A DNA stretch of 64,000 bases from Lachnospiraceae bacterium (GCA_910576385.1 CAJTIR010000008.1:1-64000); one strand, 5' to 3'. Shown: positions 14,901-22,354, counted from the stretch's first letter. Translations and numbers: made by a program. Notes: generated by a model from the letters alone, not told the origin.

Positions 14901-17615
14901 AAACACGTCATGCCCCAGACGCAGGGATTCCATTTTCTCTCGGTAATAATCTTCGCCCTGCCGTTTCCATTCTGGGATAAACGGGCAGTCGGGGGAGAGG
15001 GAATATTCATAAAAATTTCGGATATGGGCGATTAAATCCCCCTCGCCGTCGCCGATGTCAAACCGCCCTTCATAATTAAATTCCTCGCCGCCGATGACGG
15101 CATGGATTTCAAAATCGGTCTTATGATACCATCCGACATGGTTCTCCTCATTCTCCCTTTCACGGTTCTGTTTTTCGTCCAGAATGCCGAGCAGTTTATT
15201 TCCCAGAGCGAAACTCAAATCCGTAAATCGGTCGTTCAGCTCCTTGTCATAAAAAGCGGGATGCTCGGAGAAGCCGATTGAGAGGGTGATGCTGTCGGGC
15301 TTTTCCTCGGCAAGTGTTTCTGTTTTCTGGCTTTCGGTGATGACCGTTTTTAAATGGTCGTTCGCAGGGTTCTCCTTTAATTTCTGCTCAAAATCCTCCC
15401 TGCTAAACTCTTTTCCGAACAACGGGAACTCCGCATTTCGCAGGGACACGGCGTTCTCATCAAAGGCGGTAATCTCATATTTGTCCGCCCCGATATACAC
15501 CACGTCGCCCTCGTGGTAGAGGTAGCGGAGAGGGTAAAGCTCTGTAAGCTCCTGCGAGAAACGCCACGCATTGCTGCGGCTGTAAACGCTGGTCGTCTTT
15601 TTCTGCACAAGGGAGAGGAAGTCTAACATCTCCTGCACGTTGTCTGGATGCTGTAATGTCTGTTCCATAAGGTCAGCGGGCATATCCGCAAAATCCCTAC
15701 ATCCAATCACGCCCAACAAGTCTTTCTCATAGCCGTCCAAGTCACGGATAAAGTCAGAAAGCCGCAGAGCGAGCGTGTCCCGCTTGTCCGCAGGGGGCAG
15801 TTCCCTTTTTTCCTCAATAAAACGCTGCCTTGCCAGTTTCCTCTGGGTGTCGATTTCATACTGCGGGGCAGACACGCTTTCCAGATAATCGGCATAATGG
15901 TCTTTTTCTTTGGGATTGAGGTAGCGATTATCCTTAACCAGCTCACGCAGCCGTTTTTCCGCTTTCGACCAGCTCAAAACAAGGTCGTGTTCGGTGGAAA
16001 TGCCGTCACGGTCAATGGTGATGCCCTTGCCGCTGTACCACACATACCCCTCCGTGCCGTCTGAAAAATCAACGAAAAAGCCGCCCGTGCCGTATTCCCT
16101 TTTCAGAAAATCAATGTTCTTCTTTTTATCTTCCTGCTTCTGGAACTGATGATAAATACGGTATTTCCCGTTCGCAACGCTGTTCCCTTTTACAAGGACG
16201 GCATCAATATCCTCCTGTGAAACGGCAAAAGCAGAGGCTTTCTCGTCCTCTGCTTCAGCTATCCTTTCAATCTGTTCGTCCACGGTCGGGAGATTTGCGG
16301 CAACTTCTTCCTCATTGGCAACGCTGCCTTTTTCTGTCTGTCCTTCTGGCTCTGCCGTCTGTGCCGCAGCTGCTTTTTCTTCCTGCCTGCCGCCGTCTGA
16401 CTGCGGCTCTGGTTCTGAATTTCCTAATTGAAAATCAGTTCTTCCAGTATCAATTCCTCCGCTTGGCTGCGGATATTGTTCATCATGCCGAGCCACTGCA
16501 TCGGGGCTTTCTCTTTCAGTTCCTCCGTCACTCCCTGCTCGGCTGCTAACTGCTTCGTCAGAAGCTCCAGCCGCTGCAACGCCGTCTGCTCGGTCTGGTG
16601 TAAGTGTGCGTTCAGCCTGCCCGACGTCAGCAGATTGAGATAGGTCACTCTTTTGTGCTGTTCCAGATAATCCCTGTGCATCAAAGCGTACCTGCCAAGC
16701 GGAAGCTCTGGCTCTGTCGGTAATGTCAGGTCGGGTATAAGGTAGTCCGCCTGTTTCGTGTAAGTGATTTCGCTCATTATTTTCGCTCCTTTCGGGTTGT
16801 TTCCTGCCTTTATCATACTGGCTTGCAATGTTCCTTGCAAATGTGCGGTTCTGACATTTTGCTTCGATTTGCACATTTCGGACTGCCGCAGAGATTTCCC
16901 TTAACGCCATCTCGGAAATGTCACTTGTGGCGATGCCGATGGCGTTCAATGTCTGGGGCGTGTTGAAATTTATAATCTCCGCAAAATCCTCATGCTCAAA
17001 ATACCCGTCCGCATCCAGTCCGCAGCGGCTCAACAGCATATAAGCGACGCTGTTTGCGGCAAGCCGTCTGTAAATCACTTCTATATTATAGTCGTCCAGC
17101 TCCTCCAAAAAGCTGTCTTTCATGCAGTCCTTTAGCTGTGAGAGGTAATCGGGTAAATTGTCCTCCACGGCGTTCTCCGCCGTCCCTATTAAAAATGTGG
17201 CAAAATCGCCGCCCTCCGTGCCGCCGAACCTGTCCGCAAGCCGTTCCATGACGGGCTGCTCGTACCGCTTATCCATCCGCCATATCGGGACGGGTCGGCT
17301 GCCATAATAGCCCTCATGGGTGTCAGAAACGTCAAAATAATATTTCAGCGTGTTCCTGCGTCCTTTCGGGTCAAAGACCGCTATGCCTTTGCTGTCCTTA
17401 TTCACCCACCTTTTAAAAAGCCTGTTCCATGTGCCAATCTCGGCGACTGCCGTGGCGTCTGGGCGTTGGGCGTAGATTAAGAGCTGCTCGTCAAAGCGGC
17501 ACTTGTAATTGCGGCAGGCAGAGGATAAAAAGCCCTGCCAAGCCTGCGGGTTTCTCGTGACGTCCCTCCCCGTGCGGCGGTACAGCTCTGTAATAAGCTG
17601 GTATTTTGCAGCCAT
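8991..17615 (-). CDS. Giant N6-DNA methylase / SNF2-type helicase polyvalent protein
   Basis: A 2,874-residue protein starting at ATG 17615 with AAGGAGGTGTGAGCCT upstream. The N-terminal 280 residues are the conserved ICE domain that opens AAKYQLITELYRRTGR. Residues about 280-470 are a low-complexity linker that also encodes tnpV in another frame. After several large polyvalent-protein domains comes an N6-adenine methylase fold (LEPSCGTGNF near residue 1405, GNIPFGEF near 1470 in place of NPPY), then a superfamily 2 helicase (HKVGAGKTFEMV near 2075, FIDESHFYKN near 2232, QRQGRLERQGN near 2565). Proteins of this type are thought to protect or remodel incoming ICE DNA. The IPF in place of PPY leaves methylase activity uncertain. 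Confidence 0.9.
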   Translation of the reverse strand: MAAKYQLITELYRRTGRDVTRNPQAWQGFLSSACRNYKCRFDEQLLIYAQRPDATAVAEIGTWNRLFKRWVNKDSKGIAVFDPKGRRNTLKYYFDVSDTHEGYYGSRPVPIWRMDKRYEQPVMERLADRFGGTEGGDFATFLIGTAENAVEDNLPDYLSQLKDCMKDSFLEELDDYNIEVIYRRLAANSVAYMLLSRCGLDADGYFEHEDFAEIINFNTPQTLNAIGIATSDISEMALREISAAVRNVQIEAKCQNRTFARNIASQYDKGRKQPERSENNERNHLHETGGLPYTRPDITDRARASAWQVRFDAQGLSGTAQKSDLSQSADVGQAERTLTPDRADGVAAAGASDEAVSSRAGSDGGTERESPDAVARHDEQYPQPSGGIDTGRTDFQLGNSEPEPQSDGGRQEEKAAAAQTAEPEGQTEKGSVANEEEVAANLPTVDEQIERIAEAEDEKASAFAVSQEDIDAVLVKGNSVANGKYRIYHQFQKQEDKKKNIDFLKREYGTGGFFVDFSDGTEGYVWYSGKGITIDRDGISTEHDLVLSWSKAEKRLRELVKDNRYLNPKEKDHYADYLESVSAPQYEIDTQRKLARQRFIEEKRELPPADKRDTLALRLSDFIRDLDGYEKDLLGVIGCRDFADMPADLMEQTLQHPDNVQEMLDFLSLVQKKTTSVYSRSNAWRFSQELTELYPLRYLYHEGDVVYIGADKYEITAFDENAVSLRNAEFPLFGKEFSREDFEQKLKENPANDHLKTVITESQKTETLAEEKPDSITLSIGFSEHPAFYDKELNDRFTDLSFALGNKLLGILDEKQNRERENEENHVGWYHKTDFEIHAVIGGEEFNYEGRFDIGDGEGDLIAHIRNFYEYSLSPDCPFIPEWKRQGEDYYREKMESLRLGHDVFIPFLERNTELSPEDEKRLGEIMATEDDWFHRRKEPAEEELLEQAKGCIDAYCDAEFGGDAEVDYTDLSNVKIAFQNTEDGLHGIQASANLLQYRMETYVDGVLAEYTQYNDLADLIQNALSNLYYHDLVSLTEEQLEPFYREENKKAAENPSPDIISDETEQKPHYTVEQTSDAFADPFIIRNNEAPEDSTDRYYDVGGIYQTFETEEEAQEYADTLNSAEHITELFAAKDAEREEQQKSEPAPSGTDEKQDNSDLIGKELMIDNRRYLIESVGKISGDVSMRDITFQNNMGFPINRVEKVSYVRRLLEQAEKEPQPEEKIESPVKTTTETVAEYPAVENGLPYDIVVEKIRFDEPEHGKPRETPVTAKPSAPALSAERRNYRIANDALGVGGAKEKFQNNMAAIRLLHDLQIENRLATPEEQETLAKYVGWGGLSMAFDEKNAAWANEYKELKAELSDEEYHAAMESTLTAFYTPPVVIKAMYEALDRLGFSQGNILEPSCGTGNFLGLLPENMEKSKLHGIEIDPISGRIAKQLYQKASIAIEGFEDTKLPDSHFDVVLGNIPFGEFKVNDSRYNAQKFLIHDYFIAKALDKVRAGGVVMFITSKGTMDKASPEVRKYIAQRAELLGAVRLSDNTFRANAGTEVTSDILILQKRDRIIDIEPEWINLDTDENGVTMNSYFVSHPEMVLGEMRMESTRFGMDSACKAYPDMPLAGLLHEAMQRIDGEITEQDVGIDEISDENEKSIPADPNVRNFSFALVGGKVYFRENNEMTPANVSMTAENRIRGLLEIRDCVRKLIQYQTDDCPEEMIQTEQENLNRLYDAFTKKYGLINSRGNYLAFAADESYFLLCSLEVLDDEGKFKRKADMFTKRTIKPHREVTFVETASEALALSIGEKARVDFEYMARLTCRSEEEIIKELQGVIYKVPSSEPVRYVTADEYLSGNVREKLKIAEIAAKSDPELAVNVSALEKVIPKDLPASEISVRLGTTWIPQEDIQQFMMELLTPSSYAAGRLQVRYTAYNGDWFIENKSSDIGNVKADSTYGTKRASAYRIMEDTLNLRDTRIFDYIYDEHNNKKAVLNHKETTAAQAKQEVIKQAFQDWIWKDPERRNRLVRYYNDTFNSIRPREYDGSHITFGGISPEIQLRPHQVNAIAHILYGGNTLLAHKVGAGKTFEMVAAAQESKRLGLCQKSMFVVPNHLVGQWASEYLRLYPSANILVTTKRDFETGNRKKFCGRIATGAYDAVIIGHSQFEKIPISEERQREQLMRQLDDIERGIDDVQASHGEQFTVKQLMKTRKAIKGKLDKLNDTKRKDSVINFEELGIDRLFIDESHFYKNLYLFTKMRNVGGIAQTEAQKSSDLFMKCRYLDEITGNRGVIFATGTPISNSMVEMYSVQRYLQYDTLARNGLQHFDSWASTFGETVTALELSPEGTNYRAKTRFAKFYNLPELMQMFREVADIQTADMLKLPVPKVNYHNIKTKPSEIQSEMVAGLAKRAEKIRARLVKPQTDNMLKVTNDGRQLALDQRLIDPMLPDDPNSKVNACVDNMYRIWEEHADTKAAQLLFCDLSTPKNDGMFNVYDDMREKLIRRGIPAEQVRFIHEANTDAQKKELFAKVRSGEVRVLFGSTQKMGAGTNVQDRLIAIHNLDCPWKPSCLEQRQGRLERQGNMFPEVEVYRYVTEQTFDAYLYQLVEGKQKFISQIMTSKSPVRSAEDVDEVALSFAEVKMLATGDERFKEKMDLDMQVAKLKVLKQSYLSEHYDLEDRILKHYPQTIKDYEERITAYGNDAEIANQHKPQGEDKFCPMTLNGVTYKEKADAGGMLLAICKENPLSQPIKIGSYRGFQMEVFYDTVNAHYCLNLCGMRKYKVDLGADALGNLTRIENEIAKLPARLEAAKTRKEETIAQLETAKEEVKKPFAFENELKEKTERLNALNIELNLNEKDNAVIDDEPEQNDEQPEKKSADRER
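16424..16777 (-). CDS. tnpV: TnpV-family protein encoded inside the giant gene in another frame
   Basis: A 117-residue protein on the same strand as the giant gene but in a different frame. Its ATG (16777) has an excellent ribosome binding site, AAAGGAGCGAAAATA. Over nearly its whole length it matches the free-standing TnpV at 32143-32517: both share DYLIP, RVTY-NLLTSGRLNA, TE-LKE and MNNIR blocks. TnpV is a small protein first named in the Tn4451 transposon, function unknown. The giant frame stays open across it but encodes only a low-complexity linker (about residues 280-397), so this stretch is truly dual-coding or records an old insertion tolerated in frame. Confidence 0.75.
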   Translation of the reverse strand: MSEITYTKQADYLIPDLTLPTEPELPLGRYALMHRDYLEQHKRVTYLNLLTSGRLNAHLHQTEQTALQRLELLTKQLAAEQGVTEELKEKAPMQWLGMMNNIRSQAEELILEELIFN

Positions 17616-17629
17616 AGGCTCACACCTCC

Positions 17630-18088
17630 TTATCGTTCCAAATCTTTGTTTTTCTGCTTCCTGTCGTATTCCCCGCACCGTTCAGCGATTTCGGAATACA
17701 TCTTTTCCCTCATGTCCCGCTCATAGGCTCGGTATTCCTTTGCCTTTTCCGTGGGCTTGTACCAGACGCTTTTCTGGTCGGCTTCGTCCATCTGCCCATA
17801 GCGGTCGTCTATATTATCCATATATTTCTGATAGACGGCACGGGCGGCGGGTGTATCCTTTGCGTATCGGTAGCGTTCAAGGCTCTTATGCGAGCCACGC
17901 AGTTCGGCATACTCGTAGAGCATACGGATAACCTCACGGTCAAGCCCTTTCTGCCCCTCGGCGGCATAGATTTCCGACAAGCCCCTGCACCTCCATGAAT
18001 GATACGGAGAGGTGTCGTTGGAGCTGTGGGAAGATACATACACGCCGTCTTTCTTTACTGTGATACGGTTGATAAGCTCGGTACTCAA
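17630..18088 (-). CDS. Conserved ICE protein of unknown function (152 aa)
   Basis: A hydrophilic 152-residue protein upstream of the giant gene, 14 bp before that gene's ATG. It starts with TTG at 18088, overlapping the TGA of a 21-codon upstream reading frame, so its translation is probably coupled. The sequence is rich in Tyr, Arg and Glu with long helices (EKAKEYRAYERDMREKMY). I recognise no enzyme motif or domain. Position and coupling suggest it works with the giant protein. Confidence 0.65.
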   Translation of the reverse strand: MSTELINRITVKKDGVYVSSHSSNDTSPYHSWRCRGLSEIYAAEGQKGLDREVIRMLYEYAELRGSHKSLERYRYAKDTPAARAVYQKYMDNIDDRYGQMDEADQKSVWYKPTEKAKEYRAYERDMREKMYSEIAERCGEYDRKQKNKDLER

Positions 18089-18150
18089 TCCCTATCACCG
18101 CCCGATAAAACAGTCTGTTCCATAAAAATATCAATCCTCCTGTTGTCCAT
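18085..18150 (-). CDS. Possible 21-residue peptide coupled to the next gene
   Basis: ATG 18150 lies six bases after the stop of the 18160-18384 gene and is preceded by AAAGGCGGGG. The frame runs 21 codons and its TGA overlaps the TTG start of the 152-residue gene. It may be a real small protein or only a coupling peptide that delivers ribosomes to a weak TTG start. There is no independent support. Confidence 0.3.
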   Translation of the reverse strand: MDNRRIDIFMEQTVLSGGDRD

Positions 18151-18159
18151 GCCCCGCCT

Positions 18160-18384
18160 TTAAGCAGGGGCATAGCTGATTCTGTTTTGTTCCATCCTCT
18201 GTGCAAACTCCCGAACGGCACACCTTACGCCGTCAATCTCTGCATGGGTTTCGTCCAGATAGCGGCAGACGGCAAAATAATCCTCCCCGTTCCCATAAAA
18301 CATACGGATGATGTCGCCATCGGGGACAGAAAAAAGCGTCCTGCCTTTGCTGTCCGTCATGCAGACCTGCCTTGCTGCGTTCAC
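18160..18384 (-). CDS. Small ICE protein related to the C-terminal domain of the next upstream protein
   Basis: A 74-residue protein beginning at GTG 18384, which overlaps the preceding stop as GTGA, with GGAGG nine bases upstream. Its body (LFSVPDGDIIRMFY, CRYLDETHAEID, REFAQRMEQN) closely follows the C-terminal part of the 232-residue protein at 18600-19298 (LFRIPDGGKIIITY, CRFIDEYHTEVG, CEFAERMERN). The two therefore share one small domain, here present alone. Function unknown. Confidence 0.7.
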   Translation of the reverse strand: MNAARQVCMTDSKGRTLFSVPDGDIIRMFYGNGEDYFAVCRYLDETHAEIDGVRCAVREFAQRMEQNRISYAPA

Positions 18385-18587
18385 TCCGTGCCACCTCCCA
18401 GAAATGAGATGACCCTGTTCCCCTTGATGCTTTTTTGCAGCTCGTTGATGAGCGTGATGTCCGCCACCGTGATTCCCTGCATGGAGAGAATGTCGTCCAT
18501 CGTCATGGCGGCGATAGCTTTTTCTTCGGTAAAGCCCGCTTCAAATATCTTATTTAGAACCTTAACGGCTTTCTGGTTGACTGCCAT
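18381..18587 (-). CDS. Small helical ICE protein, unknown function
   Basis: A 68-residue protein, with helix-forming stretches VKVLNKIFEAGFTEEKAIAAM and TMDDILSMQG. Start ATG 18587 follows AGGAGGTATGGGAT. It overlaps the next gene by four bases. The pattern of short helices hints at a small DNA- or protein-binding fold but I do not recognise the family. Confidence 0.65.
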   Translation of the reverse strand: MAVNQKAVKVLNKIFEAGFTEEKAIAAMTMDDILSMQGITVADITLINELQKSIKGNRVISFLGGGTE

Positions 18588-18599
18588 ATCCCATACCTC

Positions 18600-19298
18600 C
18601 TATCGCTCATGGTCTTTGTGCTTCGGGGCTTTCTGTGCGGACGGCGGCTCTTGCGGCTTCGGTTCGCAGCTATGCCCGTTCCTTTCCATACGCTCGGCAA
18701 ACTCGCAGATGTGGTAGAGGTTGCTGCCCACCTCGGTATGGTATTCGTCAATGAAACGGCAGCTTTTTTCCGCCTTTTCTCCCCAATCATAAGTGATAAT
18801 GATTTTCCCGCCGTCTGGGATGCGGAACAGCTCTTTGTAATGGGGGTCAATAAAGCGGATTCCCTGTTCTGCTCTGGATATATGCCTGTCGAGCCATTCT
18901 TTCACATAGCAGTAGCAGTAAAAATTGTAATCGCCCTTTGTGGGGTTGCAGCGGAGCAGGAAAGCGTGCTTGTCGATGTCCACACGGAAACCGTACTCAG
19001 TACAGTAGTTCCCCATAAAGGCGGCATCGGGGGATTGCCTTGCAGCCGACGACATATCACGGCGGCTGTGCAGAAGCCCCTTATCTTCACGCAGGGCATT
19101 GATTACATCGTCAAGCCCCGACTTAAATTCATCGGTTTTCCACTGTTCCCTCGTATCAGACCAATCGGTATGAAACTCGTTCCCAGAGCCGCCAAAGTCC
19201 CCACGGAGATGCCCAATGCATCCCGTCTGCCCCTCAAGCTGCATACTCTGGGCGTAGGTGTATTTCTGTTCGGATTGCGTTAAAGCCCGTATCTCCAT
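18600..19298 (-). CDS. Conserved ICE protein (232 aa), unknown function
   Basis: Start ATG 19298 is chosen because GGGAGGAACGCTG precedes it and it overlaps the previous stop as TGATG; an open frame continues upstream without a ribosome binding site. The sequence MEIRALTQSEQKYTYAQS, then QTGCIGHLRGDFG, YCTEYGFRVDIDKHAFLLRC and KGDYNFYCYCYVKEWLDRH is one I recall as a standard gene of Tn1549-like ICEs. No catalytic motif is obvious. The C-terminal 60 residues form a domain that recurs alone at 18160-18384. Confidence 0.75.
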   Translation of the reverse strand: MEIRALTQSEQKYTYAQSMQLEGQTGCIGHLRGDFGGSGNEFHTDWSDTREQWKTDEFKSGLDDVINALREDKGLLHSRRDMSSAARQSPDAAFMGNYCTEYGFRVDIDKHAFLLRCNPTKGDYNFYCYCYVKEWLDRHISRAEQGIRFIDPHYKELFRIPDGGKIIITYDWGEKAEKSCRFIDEYHTEVGSNLYHICEFAERMERNGHSCEPKPQEPPSAQKAPKHKDHER

Positions 19299-19903
19299 CA
19301 GCGTTCCTCCCTGCTCTTTGATTTCTTCGCCTTTTCCTGCGATTGGATTTTTGCGAGGGCTTCTTTTGCCCAGACGGGCATCTTCTCTGGCTTGATTTCC
19401 CCAAGCACGTCGCACCGTTCCCATCGGGCGTGCTTTCCGTCCGCAAGGGAAGTGCCGAACACCGCCTGCCCTCTGCCGCCCAACGCACCGTGACCGCCGT
19501 CCGCCAGTACAAGCTGGTAGGCAGAATGCCTGTACTCATGGCGGTTGACCTCGGCATTGATGACAACGACCTTTCCCACAATGCTGCCGCATTTGTCGTC
19601 TGGGATGCAGTCGTCTATGGTAAACGGGGTCATGTCAAACTTGAACTGTTCCTGCTCGGCTCTTACACTTTCTATCTGTTCCTGCACCCTGTCGGTAAAC
19701 ATCTGCATGGCTTCCAGATAGTCGTCAGAGCCGACCGCATCCGTTACCCATTCTGCGGACAGCGGGTTGTCGTAAGTGCAGCAGCAGACAAGATACGGGT
19801 ATTCCTCTTTCTCATCTATGCCGAACACGACTTCCTTTTTTCCGATGTGGATGCTCTGCGTGACCTCATAGGAGCTAATCATCCGTTTTTCTTCATTCTC
19901 CAT
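19298..19903 (-). CDS. Conserved ICE protein with domain shared with the gene at 32678-32953
   Basis: A 201-residue protein from ATG 19903 (AAAGGAGAACCCCG upstream). The ribosome binding site lies inside the 3' end of the serine recombinase gene, with an 11-bp overlap. The N-terminal part (SYEVTQSIHIGKKEVVFG, PYLVCCCTYDNP) resembles the 91-residue protein at 32678-32953 (GYEIIESCTIGNTELVIG, PYVCWYCKGGDN). The second half contains YQLVLADGGHG and a segment ending GEIKPEKMPVWAKEAL. Function unknown. The close overlap with the recombinase may mark one end of the nested element. Confidence 0.72.
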   Translation of the reverse strand: MENEEKRMISSYEVTQSIHIGKKEVVFGIDEKEEYPYLVCCCTYDNPLSAEWVTDAVGSDDYLEAMQMFTDRVQEQIESVRAEQEQFKFDMTPFTIDDCIPDDKCGSIVGKVVVINAEVNRHEYRHSAYQLVLADGGHGALGGRGQAVFGTSLADGKHARWERCDVLGEIKPEKMPVWAKEALAKIQSQEKAKKSKSREER

Positions 19904-21806
19904 CGGGGTTCTCCTTTCTTTGCTTTTTCTCCCTCTGCTCATCTAAAATCAGTCGGTCATTTTTTGCGGACAGTTCAATACATACCATCCTTTTTTGTTC
20001 CCTACTCCTGCGTTTGCTCTCGTTTGATTTCTCCCTCTGCACCTTTTTCGCACATGTCGGGCAATATTTTGAGATAGCGGAGCCGGGAACGTATTCAACA
20101 CCGCACACCATACAATTCTTTGGTGGCAACGCTGTCCACCGCTTTGTGGGTGTGATATGTAATTCACCGACAAAGCCGATGAATTTATAGTAAATCTTGA
20201 TTTCCTGCTTCACTGTTCCGTCTGCTGACTTCTCACGCTCCGAAACAAGTATCTTGTCTATCAGTGCATTTATGACTGTTGCGTCCAGTTCTTTTAAGCC
20301 TTGATAATTACGGATAAGGGAGAGGAAGTCACGGATTCCCTGCGATTTCTCGTAGCTTTCATTAAGAGTTTCCGTTACCTCTTTCAATCTCGCTTCGATT
20401 TCAAGCTGTTCTTTCTGGTATTTCCCCGACATCATTTCATAATTCCGCTCGGTGATACGCTCCATGACCTTATCCTCATAGAGAGAGGAAAACAGCCTGT
20501 CAAGCTCCGCAAGACGTTTGTTTAGTTTCTTCCGTTCCTTTTCCAGTGCCTTTGCCCTGCTCTGGTCTGTTTCCGTGAGCCGCTTCTCAATTGCCCTCAC
20601 CGCCCGCTCGTCATTCACCGCCATATCCGCAAAACGGTTAATGTCATCAAGGACAGCATTGAATAAGTCCCTCGCTTCAATGGCATGTGCGGTACACATG
20701 ACGTTGCCATACCTGCCATAATTATTACAGGTATATTGTACGCAGTCGATGATGTCGGGGCGTTTTCTCCTGTTGGCGCTCATAGCCCGCAAAGCGTAGC
20801 CGCAGTCCGCACACTTGATAACGCCTGCAAAGATATTTTCAAAGCCGCCCTTGTTCTCTGGCAGTCTGCGGCTTGTGATAAGCTGCTGTACGGTATCAAA
20901 TTCCTCCTGCGTCACTATCCCCTCGTGGGTATCGGGTATCACTTCCCACTCTTCGGGCAGCTTAGAGGGGCGTTTCTTGCTTTTCATGTTGGCGGCAATC
21001 CGCTTGTAGCCTGCAAGGTTTCCCGCATATATTGGGCTTCTTAAAATGCCCCTCACGCTGTTCTCACTCCAAATATAGCGGTTTTCTTCGTTGTCCTCAA
21101 AGTACCGTTCATAACCTGCCGCCCCCTGCTCCGCCGCATAAGCGGCAGGGCGTAAAACGTGCTGTTTATTAAGGTACTTGCGGATTTTAGAGATTCCGTT
21201 TCCTGCAAGTGCAAGGTCAAATATCTCCCTTACCACATGGGCAACCTTATCATCAATCAGCAGGTGGTTATGGTCGGCGGGGTCTTTGATATAGCCGTAG
21301 GGTGCATATGTCCCCATGAATTTCCCCTGCTGAAACCTTGCACGGTACGCCGATTTAATCTTGACCGACACATCAGCAGAATACATTTCATTTAGGATAT
21401 TGCGGAATGGGGTAATGTCCATCGCCGATTTATTGAGCGTGTCCACGCCGTCATTAACCGCTATATACCTCACATTATGCTCTGGGAAAAAGACTTCCAG
21501 ATATAAGCCGCAGTCAAGGTAATTCCTCCCCAGACGGGATAAATCTTTCGTAATCACGCAATTTATCAGCCCGTTTTCAATATCCTTAATCATGTTCTGG
21601 AAGCTCGGTCTTTGAAAATTCGTACCAGAATAACCGTCGTCCACATACGTTTTTGCCAAGTGCCAGCCCTGCTTTTTTACATAATCTGTGAGGATGGATT
21701 TCTGTGTGGCAATGCTCGCACTCTCGTTATCCGTGCCATCGTCCTTTGACAAGCGGCAGTAAATGCCGACTAAATATATTTTCTTTTCTTCTTTGATTCC
21801 TGCCAT
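19893..21806 (-). CDS. Large serine recombinase (TndX/TnpX-like)
   Basis: A 637-residue site-specific recombinase. The resolvase domain starts IYLVGIYCRLSKDDG with catalytic Ser20, followed by TYVDDGYSGTNFQRPSF and TKDLSRLGRNYLD. A recombinase domain, a zinc-ribbon (KCADCGYALRAM to MCTAH), a long coiled coil (about 400-490), and an extra C-terminal zinc-like motif CMVCGVEYVPG...YCPTCAKK complete it. Such enzymes excise and insert Tn5397/Tn4451-type elements. The start ATG 21806 follows GGAGGTTTAACAGT. It lies about 19 kb from the ICE end and next to MobV-type mobilization genes, so I infer that it serves the nested element. Confidence 0.93.
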   Translation of the reverse strand: MAGIKEEKKIYLVGIYCRLSKDDGTDNESASIATQKSILTDYVKKQGWHLAKTYVDDGYSGTNFQRPSFQNMIKDIENGLINCVITKDLSRLGRNYLDCGLYLEVFFPEHNVRYIAVNDGVDTLNKSAMDITPFRNILNEMYSADVSVKIKSAYRARFQQGKFMGTYAPYGYIKDPADHNHLLIDDKVAHVVREIFDLALAGNGISKIRKYLNKQHVLRPAAYAAEQGAAGYERYFEDNEENRYIWSENSVRGILRSPIYAGNLAGYKRIAANMKSKKRPSKLPEEWEVIPDTHEGIVTQEEFDTVQQLITSRRLPENKGGFENIFAGVIKCADCGYALRAMSANRRKRPDIIDCVQYTCNNYGRYGNVMCTAHAIEARDLFNAVLDDINRFADMAVNDERAVRAIEKRLTETDQSRAKALEKERKKLNKRLAELDRLFSSLYEDKVMERITERNYEMMSGKYQKEQLEIEARLKEVTETLNESYEKSQGIRDFLSLIRNYQGLKELDATVINALIDKILVSEREKSADGTVKQEIKIYYKFIGFVGELHITPTKRWTALPPKNCMVCGVEYVPGSAISKYCPTCAKKVQREKSNESKRRSREQKRMVCIELSAKNDRLILDEQREKKQRKENPDGE

Positions 21807-21860
21807 ACTGTTAAACCTCCGTCTTTGTTCTAATAGGTTTCATGTTCCATTGCGTACATT

Positions 21861-22052
21861 CTAAGCGGATATACCCTCATTGTCGAAGGTGTCATCTTTG
21901 GCAATCTCCCTCCGTATATCCTCGGAGATAATCGGGATAAATGCTTCCGCAACGGTCTGTGTGCCGACATATTCCCGACTGATAATTACCTGCACCTGTG
22001 CTTTTGGCATGATACGCTTTCTCTTTTTGTTCGCTGTCTTATCCTCGCCCAT
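21861..22052 (-). CDS. Small basic-acidic protein upstream of the recombinase
   Basis: A 63-residue protein starting at ATG 22052 (AAAGGAAGATTTGAAT upstream). It has a basic start KKRKRIMPKAQVQVII, then VGTQTVAEAFIPIISEDIRR. A TTG at 22127 would extend it by 25 codons and overlap the previous stop, but lacks a clear ribosome binding site. Proteins like this regularly precede serine recombinases in mobilizable elements. It may be a recombination directionality or accessory factor, which is a guess. Confidence 0.6.
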   Translation of the reverse strand: MGEDKTANKKRKRIMPKAQVQVIISREYVGTQTVAEAFIPIISEDIRREIAKDDTFDNEGISA

Positions 22053-22123
22053 ATTCAAATCTTCCTTTCCAGACAGGGCAGGGGAGTATATAAAATCCCC
22101 CTGCTCTGCCAAATCAGACACAA

Positions 22124-22354
22124 TCAATCCTCACTCTTTACTTCTTTCTGCAATGCTTTAAGGAGAGCCGCCGCTTCATCAGCGGTCAACGTGATTCCCT
22201 TGCCACACTTCTCACGGTTCGGGGAGAAGCTGCGGATGTCATACTTCGGCTCGTTCCCGTTCCATGAAATTAAGTTGATTTCCTTTGTATAGCCGCTGCC
22301 GCTCGTAGACAATACGGCGATTTCTTTTACAATCTCGTACTGGATTTCTTTCAT
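22124..22354 (-). CDS. YdbC/PC4-family single-strand DNA-binding protein
   Basis: A 76-residue protein with the YdbC family pattern: YEIVKEIAVLS, GYTKEINLISWNG, PKYDIRSFSP and KGITLTADEAAALLKAL. YdbC proteins adopt the PC4 transcription-coactivator fold and bind single-stranded DNA as dimers. In this setting it may coat or protect DNA during excision or mobilization. Confidence 0.85.
   Translation of the reverse strand: MKEIQYEIVKEIAVLSTSGSGYTKEINLISWNGNEPKYDIRSFSPNREKCGKGITLTADEAAALLKALQKEVKSED

Noticed and set aside
16778-16876. Upstream extension of the nested tnpV frame to 16876
   Set aside because: The extra 33 residues have no counterpart in the free-standing TnpV, and the strong ribosome binding site lies directly before ATG 16777.
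19893-21806. Serine recombinase as the integrase of the whole ICE at rlmD
   Set aside because: It lies about 19 kb from the rlmD junction and next to a separate mobilization set, so assignment to the nested element is more likely, though not proven.
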